NCBI GenBank assembly: GCA_005046945.1
Contig: SUSS01000003.1
Location: forward strand, 1-64,000
Source of the DNA: Tissierella creatinini
Lineage (GTDB): Bacteria > Bacillota > Clostridia > Tissierellales > Tissierellaceae
Length of the DNA: 64,000 nt
Direction: 5' to 3'
Positions 19,199 to 28,059 of this stretch are shown here, in pieces; positions within the stretch are counted from its first letter, which is position 1; each line of letters starts with the position of its first letter. A program made the position numbers and the translations under genes. A model generated the notes under the pieces. It was not told where the DNA came from. It worked only from the letters and a program-made list of their open reading frames with translations, and searched no databases.

Positions 19199-21519
19199 TT
19201 ATTTCTCCACACTTTAGTTACTACAACAGTCATATCGTCCATTATCTCATTTCCGCTTGCTATTCTTGCAATTTGAAGTATTTCATCTGCCATGGCCTGT
19301 GGATTTTGAGATTTAATACTCTCCAAGACTCCTTTCATCCAATTTTCAGGATTATCACACCTTTGCTGATTAGACTCCAATATGCCGTCAGACATCATTA
19401 TGATAATATCCCCATCTTCGATGCTTTCATCATATATATTAAAATCAACATCTTTTAATAGTCCAATAGGTAGGGACTGAGAATTTATCATTCTTACTCC
19501 TTCTCTTCCCTTTAGAAAAGTAGGGGATGCACCTGATTTAACTGAATTAAGCTTACCTTTATAAAGGTCTATAAAGGCTAAATCCATTGTTGTAAATAAT
19601 TCATAAGAGCTACTGGTTCTTAAGATATCGTTAATTGTTTTAATAGTCATATCTCTATCCATATTAAGTTCCATCATCTTCTCTAGAATTTCAATTGCCC
19701 TAGCACTTTGAGCACCTGCTCTTTTACCTGTTCCCATTCCATCACTTATAGCTATAAAGGAAGCACCATCTACCTCCCCAAAGGTAAAGTTATCTCCGGA
19801 TATGCCGTTTTCTGAATTAGGTAAAACTGCCGCTCTGGTTAAAGAACTAAATCGATTGCTCTTAATCAATCTTAAGGTATTTGTATTTTCAAGTAATCCA
19901 ACGGTATAATCAGCTGCCATAGGATAGCCAAGGGCCCCGGATACTATCCTAGTAATCCTTTCTACTCTATCTACAGTATTTTTTGATGTAAATTCTAAAT
20001 ATACCTCAACACCCTTCTCTTTTAGCTGTGCTACCACGATATCCTTTAAATCATATCGTTTATTTTTAATCTCCTTCTCCAGTAATTCTTCCAACTCTAG
20101 ATTAAATGTAGAGTGACTATATATATCCATATCCATATCACTTATGGTTCTGCTAAGACCTTCTAGCTGTTCAATTAACACTTGTCTTTGCTCCTTAAGC
20201 CTGTCTTTGAATAGCTTTTTTTCTTTATATTTAGAATAAGCCTTATCTAAATAAATTCCAAGATTATCATTTGCACAGAAATCCAATATGTCTTTAATCT
20301 TTTCTTGGCTATCTTCAACTTCACTCTCCATGACTCCTAAGGCTGTAAATATTGAATAATAAGTAGTATAATATGACTTCTTCCAGCAATCCTGGTATAA
20401 AGGACAAGTGTTGCATTTCTCTGTAATAATATCATCTACTATAGTATATACTCCATAGCTTGAAAACACATCATCCTCTTCAACTGTGTTGCTAAAGGCA
20501 GAGGCTAATGAATCCAATAGACCTGACATATTTCTAAATCTATTTCCTATGAGCTCAAATCTTCTATTTTCAAAGTCCTTCCTAACCTTAGATTCAGGCT
20601 TGAATAGGGAAGTAATATGGTTTTCTACTTTATTATATATAAGGATAAATCCTAAAGATGAAACCATTATTTCCTTATATGTTAAAAAGCTTGTACCTAA
20701 TCCGTTAACATAGAAGCTTATAATACCATTTCCTAGAATAAACCCAATTATAGCTCCGCTCTTTCCTATATCCCTGAAAAGCCCTGAAAGTAGTCCTCCC
20801 ACACCTAAAATGGCTATTACGAATGGCATTTCTACATTTGATATATAGGCTATCATACCTAGGATAATTCCTGTCATACCTCCCGCATAGATTCCCTGGT
20901 TGTAACTTATTAGAAGGATAGCTATTATGCTTATGATGTTTTTTATTGATGCTCCAAATATACTAAGGCTATTGATTCCTGATAGGACTAGAGCCATGGT
21001 AACGAAACTACAGATCATCTTCTCATTGGAAACATCCTTCCTGCCTAGGTCTTCAATGGGCATGCTGAAGGAAAATACATAAGTCATAGTAAATACCAAT
21101 ATTCCTTCAAATATTAAAAGTACAATATCATAGATTAACATAGCATGACCGAAGGTCAATCCCGCTAATCTAATTAGTGTAAATATTCCTGCAACTATAA
21201 AAGAAGCATTTAAAAGAGAATATTTATTATTATCCTTATATTTTGTAAAAAATAAATAGATTGCAGCAATACTTATATAGTAGCTAAATCCCTTTAGTCC
21301 AAGGGAAGTTAGAGTTCCTAGCATTGATCCAAGAACTATTCTTCTACTTTCCTTCTTAAATATTAAACAAGCACCTATAAATGCAATTCCAAAAGGATAT
21401 AGCTTGTCCAAAATACTTACCCTACCTAGTAAAAAACTAATAACAAGCCATATGATTGCCTTCCAATCTACCTTCACATCCAGCTTACTCTTAGATAAAA
21501 CCGACTCCATTTTAGTCAA
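19192..21519 (-). CDS. spoIIE: Stage II sporulation protein E (PP2C phosphatase)
   Basis: Membrane serine phosphatase that dephosphorylates SpoIIAA and so activates sigma-F in the forespore; it also binds FtsZ. About 775 residues. The N-terminal ~300 residues are membrane segments, the middle (about 320-540) is the regulatory/FtsZ-binding region with the cysteines CNTCPLYQDCW, and the C-terminal PP2C domain has ISGDNFTFGEVDGASFIAI, SDGMGTGKRA and MMSDGILES. I place the start at TTG (21519), with AAAGGGGTGAG upstream; the GTG at 21528 would overlap the binding site. Confidence 0.95.
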   Translation of the reverse strand: MTKMESVLSKSKLDVKVDWKAIIWLVISFLLGRVSILDKLYPFGIAFIGACLIFKKESRRIVLGSMLGTLTSLGLKGFSYYISIAAIYLFFTKYKDNNKYSLLNASFIVAGIFTLIRLAGLTFGHAMLIYDIVLLIFEGILVFTMTYVFSFSMPIEDLGRKDVSNEKMICSFVTMALVLSGINSLSIFGASIKNIISIIAILLISYNQGIYAGGMTGIILGMIAYISNVEMPFVIAILGVGGLLSGLFRDIGKSGAIIGFILGNGIISFYVNGLGTSFLTYKEIMVSSLGFILIYNKVENHITSLFKPESKVRKDFENRRFELIGNRFRNMSGLLDSLASAFSNTVEEDDVFSSYGVYTIVDDIITEKCNTCPLYQDCWKKSYYTTYYSIFTALGVMESEVEDSQEKIKDILDFCANDNLGIYLDKAYSKYKEKKLFKDRLKEQRQVLIEQLEGLSRTISDMDMDIYSHSTFNLELEELLEKEIKNKRYDLKDIVVAQLKEKGVEVYLEFTSKNTVDRVERITRIVSGALGYPMAADYTVGLLENTNTLRLIKSNRFSSLTRAAVLPNSENGISGDNFTFGEVDGASFIAISDGMGTGKRAGAQSARAIEILEKMMELNMDRDMTIKTINDILRTSSSYELFTTMDLAFIDLYKGKLNSVKSGASPTFLKGREGVRMINSQSLPIGLLKDVDFNIYDESIEDGDIIIMMSDGILESNQQRCDNPENWMKGVLESIKSQNPQAMADEILQIARIASGNEIMDDMTVVVTKVWRNNN

Positions 21520-21548
21520 TGTACTCACCCCTTTATTTTCTTGCTCTC

Positions 21549-21581
21549 ATAGTATCAAAATCCATATTTGAAATTTGTCAA
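21549..21581 (-). promoter_or_regulatory. spoIIE promoter with a 21-bp spacer
   Basis: On the minus strand TTGACA (21576-21581) and TACTAT (21549-21554) are separated by 21 bp. In B. subtilis spoIIE is read from a sigma-A promoter with an unusually long 21-bp spacer that needs Spo0A~P. A clear 0A box (TGTCGAA) is not seen. Confidence 0.5.
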
Positions 21582-21768
21582 TATAGGGCTTGATAATCGT
21601 GAGTTTTCAGACAATAAGGAGGTTAATCACCTATAACCTTAAGTTGAAATTCTAAAAGTTAAACTTATCCTACTTAAAGTCTACAAATGAGTAAAATTGA
21701 GGGGTCCAGTATTTATGTCACAAATTTACCTTTAAATGTAGATTTATGTCTCTAAATAAAAAAAACAA

Positions 21769-21797
21769 TAAAAAAAACCGGTATATCCGGTTTTTTT
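21769..21797 (-). terminator. Terminator after the S1-domain gene
   Basis: AAAAAAACCGG and CCGGTTTTTTT form an 11-bp stem around a 5-nt loop. It overlaps the stop codon of the S1-domain gene. Confidence 0.85.
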
Positions 21798-22212
21798 AAT
21801 CTACACTTCCTACTTTTCTTGGTTTCATTCCATTACTTTTTCTGGTGTCTCTAGTTTTTATTTGATTCATCTTTTCATTACTATCCTTTAAAAAGCTGTT
21901 TAGCTTATCTTCAAAAGACATGAATTTTTGTTTATCATCTGTCTTGCTCCATTCGATATCAGCTGGCTTATTGGATTTTGGCTTAGCTTGTCTTATGGAT
22001 AAACTTATCTTTCCTTCTTTTGAAATGGATAAAACCTTAACTTTAACCTTTTGATCTTTCTTTAAGTAATCTGCTACCTTCTCTACATAATCATGGGATA
22101 TTTCAGAGATATGAACGAGTCCACTTTTTCCTTCAGGGAGTTGAATAAAAGCACCAAAACTTGTTATTCCAGTGACAGTACCCTCAACTATTTCTCCAAC
22201 AACTACGGACAT
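21796..22212 (-). CDS. S1 RNA-binding domain protein (YabR-like)
   Basis: A 138-residue protein with one N-terminal S1 domain (about 3-75): VGEIVEGTVTGITSFGAFIQ, then KSGLVHISEISHDYV, then KVKVLSISKEGKISLSIRQA. The C-terminal half is polar, lysine-rich and probably disordered. It matches B. subtilis YabR, which lies at the same place between divIC and spoIIE. It likely binds RNA, perhaps at the ribosome or in RNA turnover; the target is unknown. Confidence 0.92.
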   Translation of the reverse strand: MSVVVGEIVEGTVTGITSFGAFIQLPEGKSGLVHISEISHDYVEKVADYLKKDQKVKVKVLSISKEGKISLSIRQAKPKSNKPADIEWSKTDDKQKFMSFEDKLNSFLKDSNEKMNQIKTRDTRKSNGMKPRKVGSVD

Positions 22213-22252
22213 AAACTAATGATTCCTCCTTAAATAATTTAAATATTAAAAG

Positions 22253-22295
22253 TAATTACAACTACACTGCAACGAGAAGTAATTCTCATTAATAA
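22253..22295. repeat. Degenerate dispersed repeat copy
   Basis: ACACTGCAACGAGAAGTAAT followed by TCTCATTAATAAATT resembles the CTGAAACGAGG...CTCGTTATTAATT half of the family. It is weaker than the other copies. Confidence 0.35.
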
Positions 22296-22328
22296 ATTCA
22301 GTATATATCAGATAATCGATGTTGTCAA

Positions 22329-22685
22329 TTAATTATCATCCTTGAAAACATCAAAAATTTCTACATTAGACTTATTTCTATCTACATAAATGATTTCCCT
22401 TGGCTTTACCATACCAAGTTCTTCCCTTGCTACCTTTTCTACGAATTCAAGAGTTCCGCTTGCTTCGATTTCTTTGTTCAACTCTTTTATTTCCTTTTTA
22501 AGCCCATTGATTTGCTCTTGATTCATCTTTTTCTTAGCCTCTAAATCCTTCATAAGACCTCTTTGATTATTAAGAACTACTATAAGGTATAGGCCTAAAA
22601 AAATTAAGACTAAATGAATCAGTCTAAAGCCACGACTTTTTTTCTTTCTTACATTCACTTTTTTCCTTGAAGTTGAAATACCCAT
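22329..22685 (-). CDS. divIC: Septum formation initiator DivIC (FtsB-like)
   Basis: Bitopic division protein that works with FtsL and DivIB to activate septal wall synthesis. The 118 residues have a basic cytoplasmic start (STSRKKVNVRKKKSRGF), one membrane helix (about 24-41), a leucine-zipper coiled coil (about 45-80, LEAKKKMNQEQINGLKKEIK) and the C-terminal VEKVAREELGMVKPREIIYV motif typical of FtsB/DivIC. Position after yabQ is conserved. Confidence 0.93.
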   Translation of the reverse strand: MGISTSRKKVNVRKKKSRGFRLIHLVLIFLGLYLIVVLNNQRGLMKDLEAKKKMNQEQINGLKKEIKELNKEIEASGTLEFVEKVAREELGMVKPREIIYVDRNKSNVEIFDVFKDDN

Positions 22686-22711
22686 AAGAATCCCACCTTG
22701 TATATATGCTG

Positions 22712-23173
22712 CTATTTCTTCTTAGATACTATCTTTATATATCTACCCATTTCTTTAAGAATAACTCCTGGAATCTTAATGAACTTGTTTAATCGATTAT
22801 TTTTAATTATCTCTTTAATAGGGTTGATACTTACTTTTATTATCTCACTAATGGCCTTTAATATCAACTCGAAAACAAAAATAAAAAAAGACAAAAATAT
22901 ATTAGAAAGTAAAAGCATATAAATTAAAAGGCCTCCTAAACATCCAATGTAGACAAATCCCCTTTGTATTCCATCTGTAGTCATGATTAAAAGAGCGAAA
23001 AAAATCATTATAATAATAATCCAAAATAAGATATCCTCTATAAAGGATAAAATCCTCTTTGGTTTAGATATTCTCCTAAAAGCTCTATATAAATCGAATA
23101 AGATACCCATTAGAGCTCCTATCATTAAAATGGCTCCAAAGGACAATATATCCTCCATAACATTTATCTCCAT
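22712..23173 (-). CDS. yabQ: Spore cortex biosynthesis protein YabQ
   Basis: An integral membrane protein needed for cortex formation during sporulation in B. subtilis. The 153 residues show about four hydrophobic segments in the first ~100 residues, with the YabQ signature GILFDLYRAFRRISKPKR and then FIEDILFWIIIIMIFFALL. The C-terminal third is basic. AGGTGAT lies 5 nt before the ATG. It follows yabP by 8 bp. Confidence 0.92.
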   Translation of the reverse strand: MEINVMEDILSFGAILMIGALMGILFDLYRAFRRISKPKRILSFIEDILFWIIIIMIFFALLIMTTDGIQRGFVYIGCLGGLLIYMLLLSNIFLSFFIFVFELILKAISEIIKVSINPIKEIIKNNRLNKFIKIPGVILKEMGRYIKIVSKKK

Positions 23174-23181
23174 AATATCAC

Positions 23182-23460
23182 CTATTTAAAAATCCTACCC
23201 ATAAGATTTTTAGGAGCTCCTTCTTTATTATTATATGAAATACTGTTTATTATGCCTGTAATTCTAACGTTACCTTCATCAAGGTTTACCTTACTTACAT
23301 TAAGCCCTTCACCCTTAACACTTAACCCACCTTTTATCGTAGTTAAAATAATTGTATTCTCGTTAAAGCTGTCCACCTGTTCCACTCCAGATATCACTAG
23401 GTTACTCCTATCCTCTAATATTATTTTCTGATTACTTGCACTAAGTCTCATTTCAGTCAC
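23182..23460 (-). CDS. yabP: Sporulation protein YabP
   Basis: Needed with YabQ for spore cortex assembly. The 92 residues are beta-rich with the family pattern ILEDRSNLVISGVEQVDSFN, IILTTIKGGLSVKGEGLNV and VRITGIINSISY. It starts with GTG and has GGAGGG 7 nt upstream. A terminator between it and rqcP suggests its own mother-cell promoter, which I could not define. Confidence 0.93.
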   Translation of the reverse strand: MTEMRLSASNQKIILEDRSNLVISGVEQVDSFNENTIILTTIKGGLSVKGEGLNVSKVNLDEGNVRITGIINSISYNNKEGAPKNLMGRIFK

Positions 23461-23499
23461 AAGAATCCCTCCTATTCCTCCATAATATATATGAAGAAA

Positions 23500-23526
23500 A
23501 AAAGGCTTTTATACCAAAAGCCTTTA
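23500..23526 (-). terminator. Terminator after rqcP
   Basis: AAAGGCTTTT and AAAAGCCTTT form a 10-bp stem, with TTTTTTTCTTC following on the minus strand. It overlaps the rqcP stop codon. Confidence 0.85.
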
Positions 23527-23766
23527 CTCAAGAATTCTATATAAAGTTGTTGCCTGATCTTTACCTACATTATCCTTTACATCAAGTATTTCTATTTTCA
23601 TTGGACCACTTCCAAAGTTAACCTGAACCTTATCCCCTACTTTAACTTCATCTCCTGGCTTGGCTGATTTTCCATTAATCAAAACCCTACCTTGTTCACA
23701 TGCTTCTTTAGCTATAGTTCTTCTCTTTATAATCCTGGCATTCTTTAAAAACTTGTCGATTCTCAT
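23524..23766 (-). CDS. rqcP: RqcP (YabO), S4-domain ribosome quality control factor
   Basis: Binds stalled 50S subunits and helps RqcH add alanine tails. The 80 residues are one S4 RNA-binding domain: MRIDKFLKNARIIKRRTIAK, then ACEQGRVLINGKSAKPGDEV. The ATG at 23766 has GGGAGG 6 nt upstream; the longer frame to 23784 does not. The hup-yabO-yabP order is conserved. Hsp15 is the E. coli relative. Confidence 0.93.
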   Translation of the reverse strand: MRIDKFLKNARIIKRRTIAKEACEQGRVLINGKSAKPGDEVKVGDKVQVNFGSGPMKIEILDVKDNVGKDQATTLYRILE

Positions 23767-23785
23767 TACAACCTCCCAAACCAAA

Positions 23786-23808
23786 AAATCAGGTCAATGA
23801 CCTGATTT
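23786..23808 (-). terminator. Terminator after hup
   Basis: AAATCAGGTC and GACCTGATTT form a 10-bp stem with a 3-nt loop, followed by TTTTGG on the minus strand. Confidence 0.8.
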
Positions 23809-23829
23809 CTTATCTTTTACATTTATTCC

Positions 23830-24129
23830 CTATTTTTTCTTACCCTTCTTAGGTTCATTAACTACTTCTTTTAATCCTTTACCTGCTTTAAATACTGGAG
23901 CCTTTGATGCTGGGATCTTAATTACTTCTTCTGGATTTCTAGGATTCCTTCCTTCTCTAGCTTTTCTTTCTCTAACTTCAAATGTACCAAATCCAACTAA
24001 TTGAACTTTTTCACCTTCTGCCAAAGATTCCTCAACTGATTTCATGAAACCATTTAATGCTGCTTCCGCATCTTTCTTTGTCAAATTACTCTTCTCAGCC
24101 ATGCTTGCTATTAGTTCAGCTTTGTTCAT
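23830..24129 (-). CDS. hup: DNA-binding protein HU
   Basis: Histone-like dimer that bends and compacts DNA. The 99 residues show [20 protein letters not shown], the beta-arm [20 protein letters not shown] and the conserved [17 protein letters not shown], with a short lysine-rich C-terminal tail. The ATG at 24129 has AGGAGGAA 8 nt upstream; a TTG two codons earlier is in frame but poorly placed. Confidence 0.97.
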   Translation of the reverse strand: MNKAELIASMAEKSNLTKKDAEAALNGFMKSVEESLAEGEKVQLVGFGTFEVRERKAREGRNPRNPEEVIKIPASKAPVFKAGKGLKEVVNEPKKGKKK

Positions 24130-24180
24130 AATCAATTCCTCCTCTTAATGTTTTTTATTATATTAAAATATAAAACATAC

Positions 24181-25635
24181 TTATTCAACTTCTTTAGCCA
24201 TATTCCACAGTTGGTCTAATTCCTGAAGTGACATATCCTCTAATTTCTTATTCATCTCTTGAGCTTTAACTTCCATTATCTCAAGTCTTCTGATAAATTT
24301 ATTGATGGTTCTATTTAAGGCTAGCTCAGGATTAACATCTAAGAACCTCGATAGGTTTACAACGGCAAACAGTAAATCTCCTACTTCACCTTCTATTAGT
24401 TCGTCCCCCCTGCCATATAAATTCATGGCTTCCAAAACTTCATGAAATTCCTCTTTCACCTTATCTATAGGTCCTTGTATATCATCCCAATCAAAGCCTA
24501 TACCTGCTGCTTTGTCCTGTACCTTATAGCTTAGCATTAGAGCCGGAAGCCTAGGAAGATCCCTAAGGATTCCAGTAAGTGTAGTAATTTCCCTATTTGC
24601 ATATTTTATCTTATTCCAATTATATACTACTTCCGTTGAATTTTCCACATTTTTTTGAGAAAAAACATGTGGATGCCGCAAAATTAACTTGTTTGCAAGA
24701 GAGCTAGTTACATCTATAGGGTTAAACTCCCCTTCTTCATAGGCTATTTGGCTATGAAAGATAACTTGTAAGAGCAAATCTCCCAATTCCTCGCATAGAT
24801 TATTTACATCTTTGCTGTCGATTGCATCAACAACCTCATAAGCCTCTTCAATTATAGATTGCCTAATTGACTCGTGAGTTTGTTCAATATCCCATGGACA
24901 TCCTTCACTACCTCTTAATATCCTCATTATACCCATAATATCATTAAAATCATATATGTTTTTAATATTTTTTTCAATTTTAGGAACGTAAATGCTGGTT
25001 AATGAGCCAATTTCATCGTAATGATCTAACTCAAACACCTGAAGTTTCAATATTCTCTCCTCGTTCTTTATACCACCATTGTGAATTAGCCATAGGTAAT
25101 GTTCATCGGAATAAATTTCAGACAGTATTATCTTTACCTCAGAAAGGATACGTTTGTTGTAAACCTGAGTAATTATCATATCTACATTGATATCTACCAT
25201 AAGCGAGTCAAGAACTGCTCCGTCTACTATCTTAAGTCCATTTATTGGGTCTCTTTTCACAATTTCAATCATGGGCTCGATAAAACTCATACCAGATACT
25301 ATTTCCACTTCTATATTATTTTCAAGCAATAGCTCCACAGTTTTTTCTGCAACCATGGGATTCCCTGGAACGTAGTAATTTATTTCATCCTCAGTTGCAG
25401 CCTCTTTCATCAGTTCTTGGACAATAGACTTATATACGCTTAAGAAGTCTTCTTCACTATCATATATATAATCATAGGATTTATAGTCTATATTATTGTC
25501 AATAAAATAATTTACAGTCGGGTGTTTTTCGGTTCTTAAAAAATTTTTCCTCCCACCTCTTATTCGATTTACTGCCCCTAGGGTTAAAGCATCAACACTT
25601 CCAGGTCCTAATCCAACAACAAAAATCTTTCCCAT
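24181..25635 (-). CDS. mazG: YabN-type fusion: tetrapyrrole methylase-like plus MazG
   Basis: A 484-residue two-part protein. The N-terminal ~220 residues are SAM-methylase-like (MGKIFVVGLGPGSVDALTLG, VPGNPMVAEKTVELLLE). The C-terminal part has two MazG NTP pyrophosphohydrolase units: GSEGCPWDIEQTHESIRQSI with EEAYEVVDAI and EELGDLLLQVIFHSQIA, then FDWDDIQGPIDKVKEEFHEV with EGEVGDLLFAVVNLSRFL. It is the full-length B. subtilis YabN form and probably removes aberrant NTPs. The methylase half has no proven activity in the family. Confidence 0.96.
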   Translation of the reverse strand: MGKIFVVGLGPGSVDALTLGAVNRIRGGRKNFLRTEKHPTVNYFIDNNIDYKSYDYIYDSEEDFLSVYKSIVQELMKEAATEDEINYYVPGNPMVAEKTVELLLENNIEVEIVSGMSFIEPMIEIVKRDPINGLKIVDGAVLDSLMVDINVDMIITQVYNKRILSEVKIILSEIYSDEHYLWLIHNGGIKNEERILKLQVFELDHYDEIGSLTSIYVPKIEKNIKNIYDFNDIMGIMRILRGSEGCPWDIEQTHESIRQSIIEEAYEVVDAIDSKDVNNLCEELGDLLLQVIFHSQIAYEEGEFNPIDVTSSLANKLILRHPHVFSQKNVENSTEVVYNWNKIKYANREITTLTGILRDLPRLPALMLSYKVQDKAAGIGFDWDDIQGPIDKVKEEFHEVLEAMNLYGRGDELIEGEVGDLLFAVVNLSRFLDVNPELALNRTINKFIRRLEIMEVKAQEMNKKLEDMSLQELDQLWNMAKEVE

Positions 25636-25676
25636 ACTTCTCTCCTTTGTTTAAGTAAACAAGTTGATGTTCCCGA

Positions 25677-27284
25677 TTACTTAAGAATTTTAAACTTTTC
25701 AAGTTTTTTAGCAATTTTATCTCCCATGGGCAGAAGGGAATAATCCTCCTTATTAAGTGTTCCTGTTACTACAAGTAATACACCATAAGCAATTACCCCT
25801 GCTAAAACTCCGGCTAGAGTAGCTATAGTATTTCCGGCAAAGCCAGACACTATATAATATCCAAGCTTCACAACAAGAGCCATACCAATAGCTGATATTA
25901 GTGGTTTGAAAATTATAGTCTTGTAATCTAGCTTTAACCTTGTAATATTCACTATACTATATAAATCCAGCAATGATGCAATGGCATATGTAATTACTGT
26001 ACTAATGGCTGCCCCTCTAATGTTGATTTCAGGAATTGCTGTAAGCAAATATGTTAGTATTACCTTTGCAACAGCACCAATTGCAAGATTTCTAACGGGT
26101 ACAAAAGTTTTTCCAATGCCTTGTAGCATGGCTGTTAATGTCTGTACTAATGTTAAGAATATTACACTAAAGGATAAAACAGCTAAGATTCTTCCTGTAC
26201 TTTCAATTGTTTCTGCAGATCTAGTAAAATAAAGAAGCCTTATAACCGGTTCTGCCAATACAAATAGCCCTAATGCAGCCGGTAATCCAATTAGAAGTGT
26301 CATTCTAATTCCTGAAGAAATCAATTCCTTAATTTCTCCCCTACTCTTTCTAGCATAGGCATCAGATATAGCAGGAACTAAGCTCATAGCTATAGAAACA
26401 GAAAAAACCATAGGAAGGTTTATAAGGGTTTGTGCATTACCCTTAAGTTGCCCATATAAATCATTTGCAACCTTTTCCGAATAGCCTATTACCTGTAATC
26501 TTTGAAATATCAAAGCTGTGTCTATGGTATCCATTATAGGTACTATGGCTGAACCTATGGTTATTGGAATTGCAATCAGCAATAAATCCTTTACTATTCT
26601 TGATACCCCATATTCGTTATTTACTGTAGATAATCTTATTTCATCTTTAATGGAGCCTTTATATTTTAAATAGATAAAAACTATAGCTAACATACCAGCT
26701 ATAGCTCCGGCAGATCCTCCGAAGGAAGCACCACCTGCCGCTATAGAAACCCCTTTATTTAAAAGAACTACTGTAAGAGATAATCCCACCACCACTCTTA
26801 CAAGCTGCTCTACAATCTGTGAAATTGCTGTTGGAATCATTGTTTTTCTACCCTGGAAAAATCCCCTAAAGGAGGACATAACCGGTACAAATAACAAGGC
26901 AGGAACCAAGGCAATTAGAGAATAGTACGCATTCCTATTCCCAACGGATTCAACTATATATTCTGCACCCAGAGCGATAAATAAAGATGATAGAATTCCT
27001 CCTATCAATAACCCCAAGGATGCTATCTTAAATACCTTATATGCACTTCTATAATCTCCGAGAGCTCTCTTTTCAGATACTATTTTGGCTATTGCCACTG
27101 GGAATCCCGAAGTAGATAAGGTTAATAGTAGCTGGTAGAATGGGTAGGCGGTCTGATAATAACCCATACCTTCATCTCCTATTATATTTGACAACGGAAT
27201 CCTATATACTGCACCTAAAATTTTAACTAAAATACCAGCTATGCTTAAAACTGCAGCACCCTTAAAAAAATTGTCCCTCGACAT
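25677..27284 (-). CDS. spoVB: SpoVB/MurJ-family lipid flippase
   Basis: Member of the MOP exporter superfamily (polysaccharide biosynthesis proteins), about 14 membrane segments over 535 residues. The N-terminus RDNFFKGAAVLSIAGILVKI and YRIPLSNIIGDEGMGYYQTA are the SpoVB/YabM signature. Relatives flip lipid-linked cell-wall or cortex precursors. The ATG at 27284 has GGGGGT 7 nt upstream. It lies between spoVT and mazG, the conserved yabM position, so SpoVB and YabM cannot be separated by sequence alone. Confidence 0.9.
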   Translation of the reverse strand: MSRDNFFKGAAVLSIAGILVKILGAVYRIPLSNIIGDEGMGYYQTAYPFYQLLLTLSTSGFPVAIAKIVSEKRALGDYRSAYKVFKIASLGLLIGGILSSLFIALGAEYIVESVGNRNAYYSLIALVPALLFVPVMSSFRGFFQGRKTMIPTAISQIVEQLVRVVVGLSLTVVLLNKGVSIAAGGASFGGSAGAIAGMLAIVFIYLKYKGSIKDEIRLSTVNNEYGVSRIVKDLLLIAIPITIGSAIVPIMDTIDTALIFQRLQVIGYSEKVANDLYGQLKGNAQTLINLPMVFSVSIAMSLVPAISDAYARKSRGEIKELISSGIRMTLLIGLPAALGLFVLAEPVIRLLYFTRSAETIESTGRILAVLSFSVIFLTLVQTLTAMLQGIGKTFVPVRNLAIGAVAKVILTYLLTAIPEINIRGAAISTVITYAIASLLDLYSIVNITRLKLDYKTIIFKPLISAIGMALVVKLGYYIVSGFAGNTIATLAGVLAGVIAYGVLLVVTGTLNKEDYSLLPMGDKIAKKLEKFKILK

Positions 27285-27398
27285 GGACTTACCCCCTAAA
27301 ATAAATCTTAACAAAAGTAATCATTTTACATAAATATATGAACCAACTACTTCACATATCGTTTAATTATAACATAAATATGTAATTATACTATTAAA

Positions 27399-27424
27399 AA
27401 AACCTACCCAGAAGGGTAGGTTTC
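27399..27424 (-). terminator. Terminator after spoVT
   Basis: AAACCTACCC and GGGTAGGTTT form a 10-bp stem with a 4-nt loop, then TTTTTAATAG on the minus strand. Confidence 0.88.
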
Positions 27425-27974
27425 AGTTTTCCATCTGTTTAGATAAGAATCCGGCTGCTGTTTCAACTAACTTTACTTCCAGCTCTCCCATGGCTGTATT
27501 AGGTTCCTTGGATAAAAGTGCAACTACCCCTATAGGGTCTCCCTGCATTACTATAGGCGCTATTACTTGAGCAGAATAAGTATCCTCTCCCTCATCCTCA
27601 TAATATATTTTTATAGGTTTATTGGAATCACTCGTTATAAAAGTTGTTCTAGATTCAGTGAGCCTTTCTAAATCCGGGCTTATTCTCTTTTCAATATATT
27701 CCTTTTTAGAGCCACCGGATATGGCGATTATAGTATCTCTATCTGTAATTATGGATATATGGTTGGTATTATCATGTAAAGACTGACAATACTCAGTTGC
27801 AAATTCGTTCAGTTCACCTATTGGTGAATACTTTTTCAAAATTACCTGCCCTTCTCTATCAGTAAATATTTCTAAAGGATCCCCTTCTCTAATTCTAAGG
27901 GTTCTTCTAATTTCCTTTGGAATAACAACTCTACCAAGATCATCTATACGTCTTACAATTCCTGTTGCCTTCAA
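27423..27974 (-). CDS. spoVT: Stage V sporulation regulator SpoVT
   Basis: Transcription factor that tunes late forespore genes. The 183 residues have an N-terminal AbrB-like swapped-hairpin DNA-binding domain (1-52: MKATGIVRRIDDLGRVVIPK, REGDPLEIFTDREGQVILKK) and a C-terminal GAF domain (about 60-180). Full length and intact. Starts with an ATG-class codon with AAGGAGGG upstream. Confidence 0.96.
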   Translation of the reverse strand: MKATGIVRRIDDLGRVVIPKEIRRTLRIREGDPLEIFTDREGQVILKKYSPIGELNEFATEYCQSLHDNTNHISIITDRDTIIAISGGSKKEYIEKRISPDLERLTESRTTFITSDSNKPIKIYYEDEGEDTYSAQVIAPIVMQGDPIGVVALLSKEPNTAMGELEVKLVETAAGFLSKQMEN

Positions 27975-28006
27975 AATTTAACCCTCCTTAATCTTTTATG
28001 TTAACT

Positions 28007-28036
28007 TATTATTTTACTAAAAGGGTAAATTTATGC
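28007..28036 (-). promoter_or_regulatory. Possible sigma-G (or F) promoter of spoVT
   Basis: On the minus strand GCATA (28032-28036) and AATAATA (28007-28013) are separated by 18 bp. Forespore sigma consensus is GMATR and CATWMTA; the -10 matches 6 of 7. spoVT is sigma-G dependent in B. subtilis. Confidence 0.4.
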
Positions 28037-28059
28037 ACAACAAGGTTTATTTTATCCAA

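Noticed and set aside
23461-23520. Sigma-E promoter for yabP
   Set aside because: A CATATATA box lies 15 bp from GGTATAA, but the upstream box fits the consensus poorly and overlaps the rqcP terminator.
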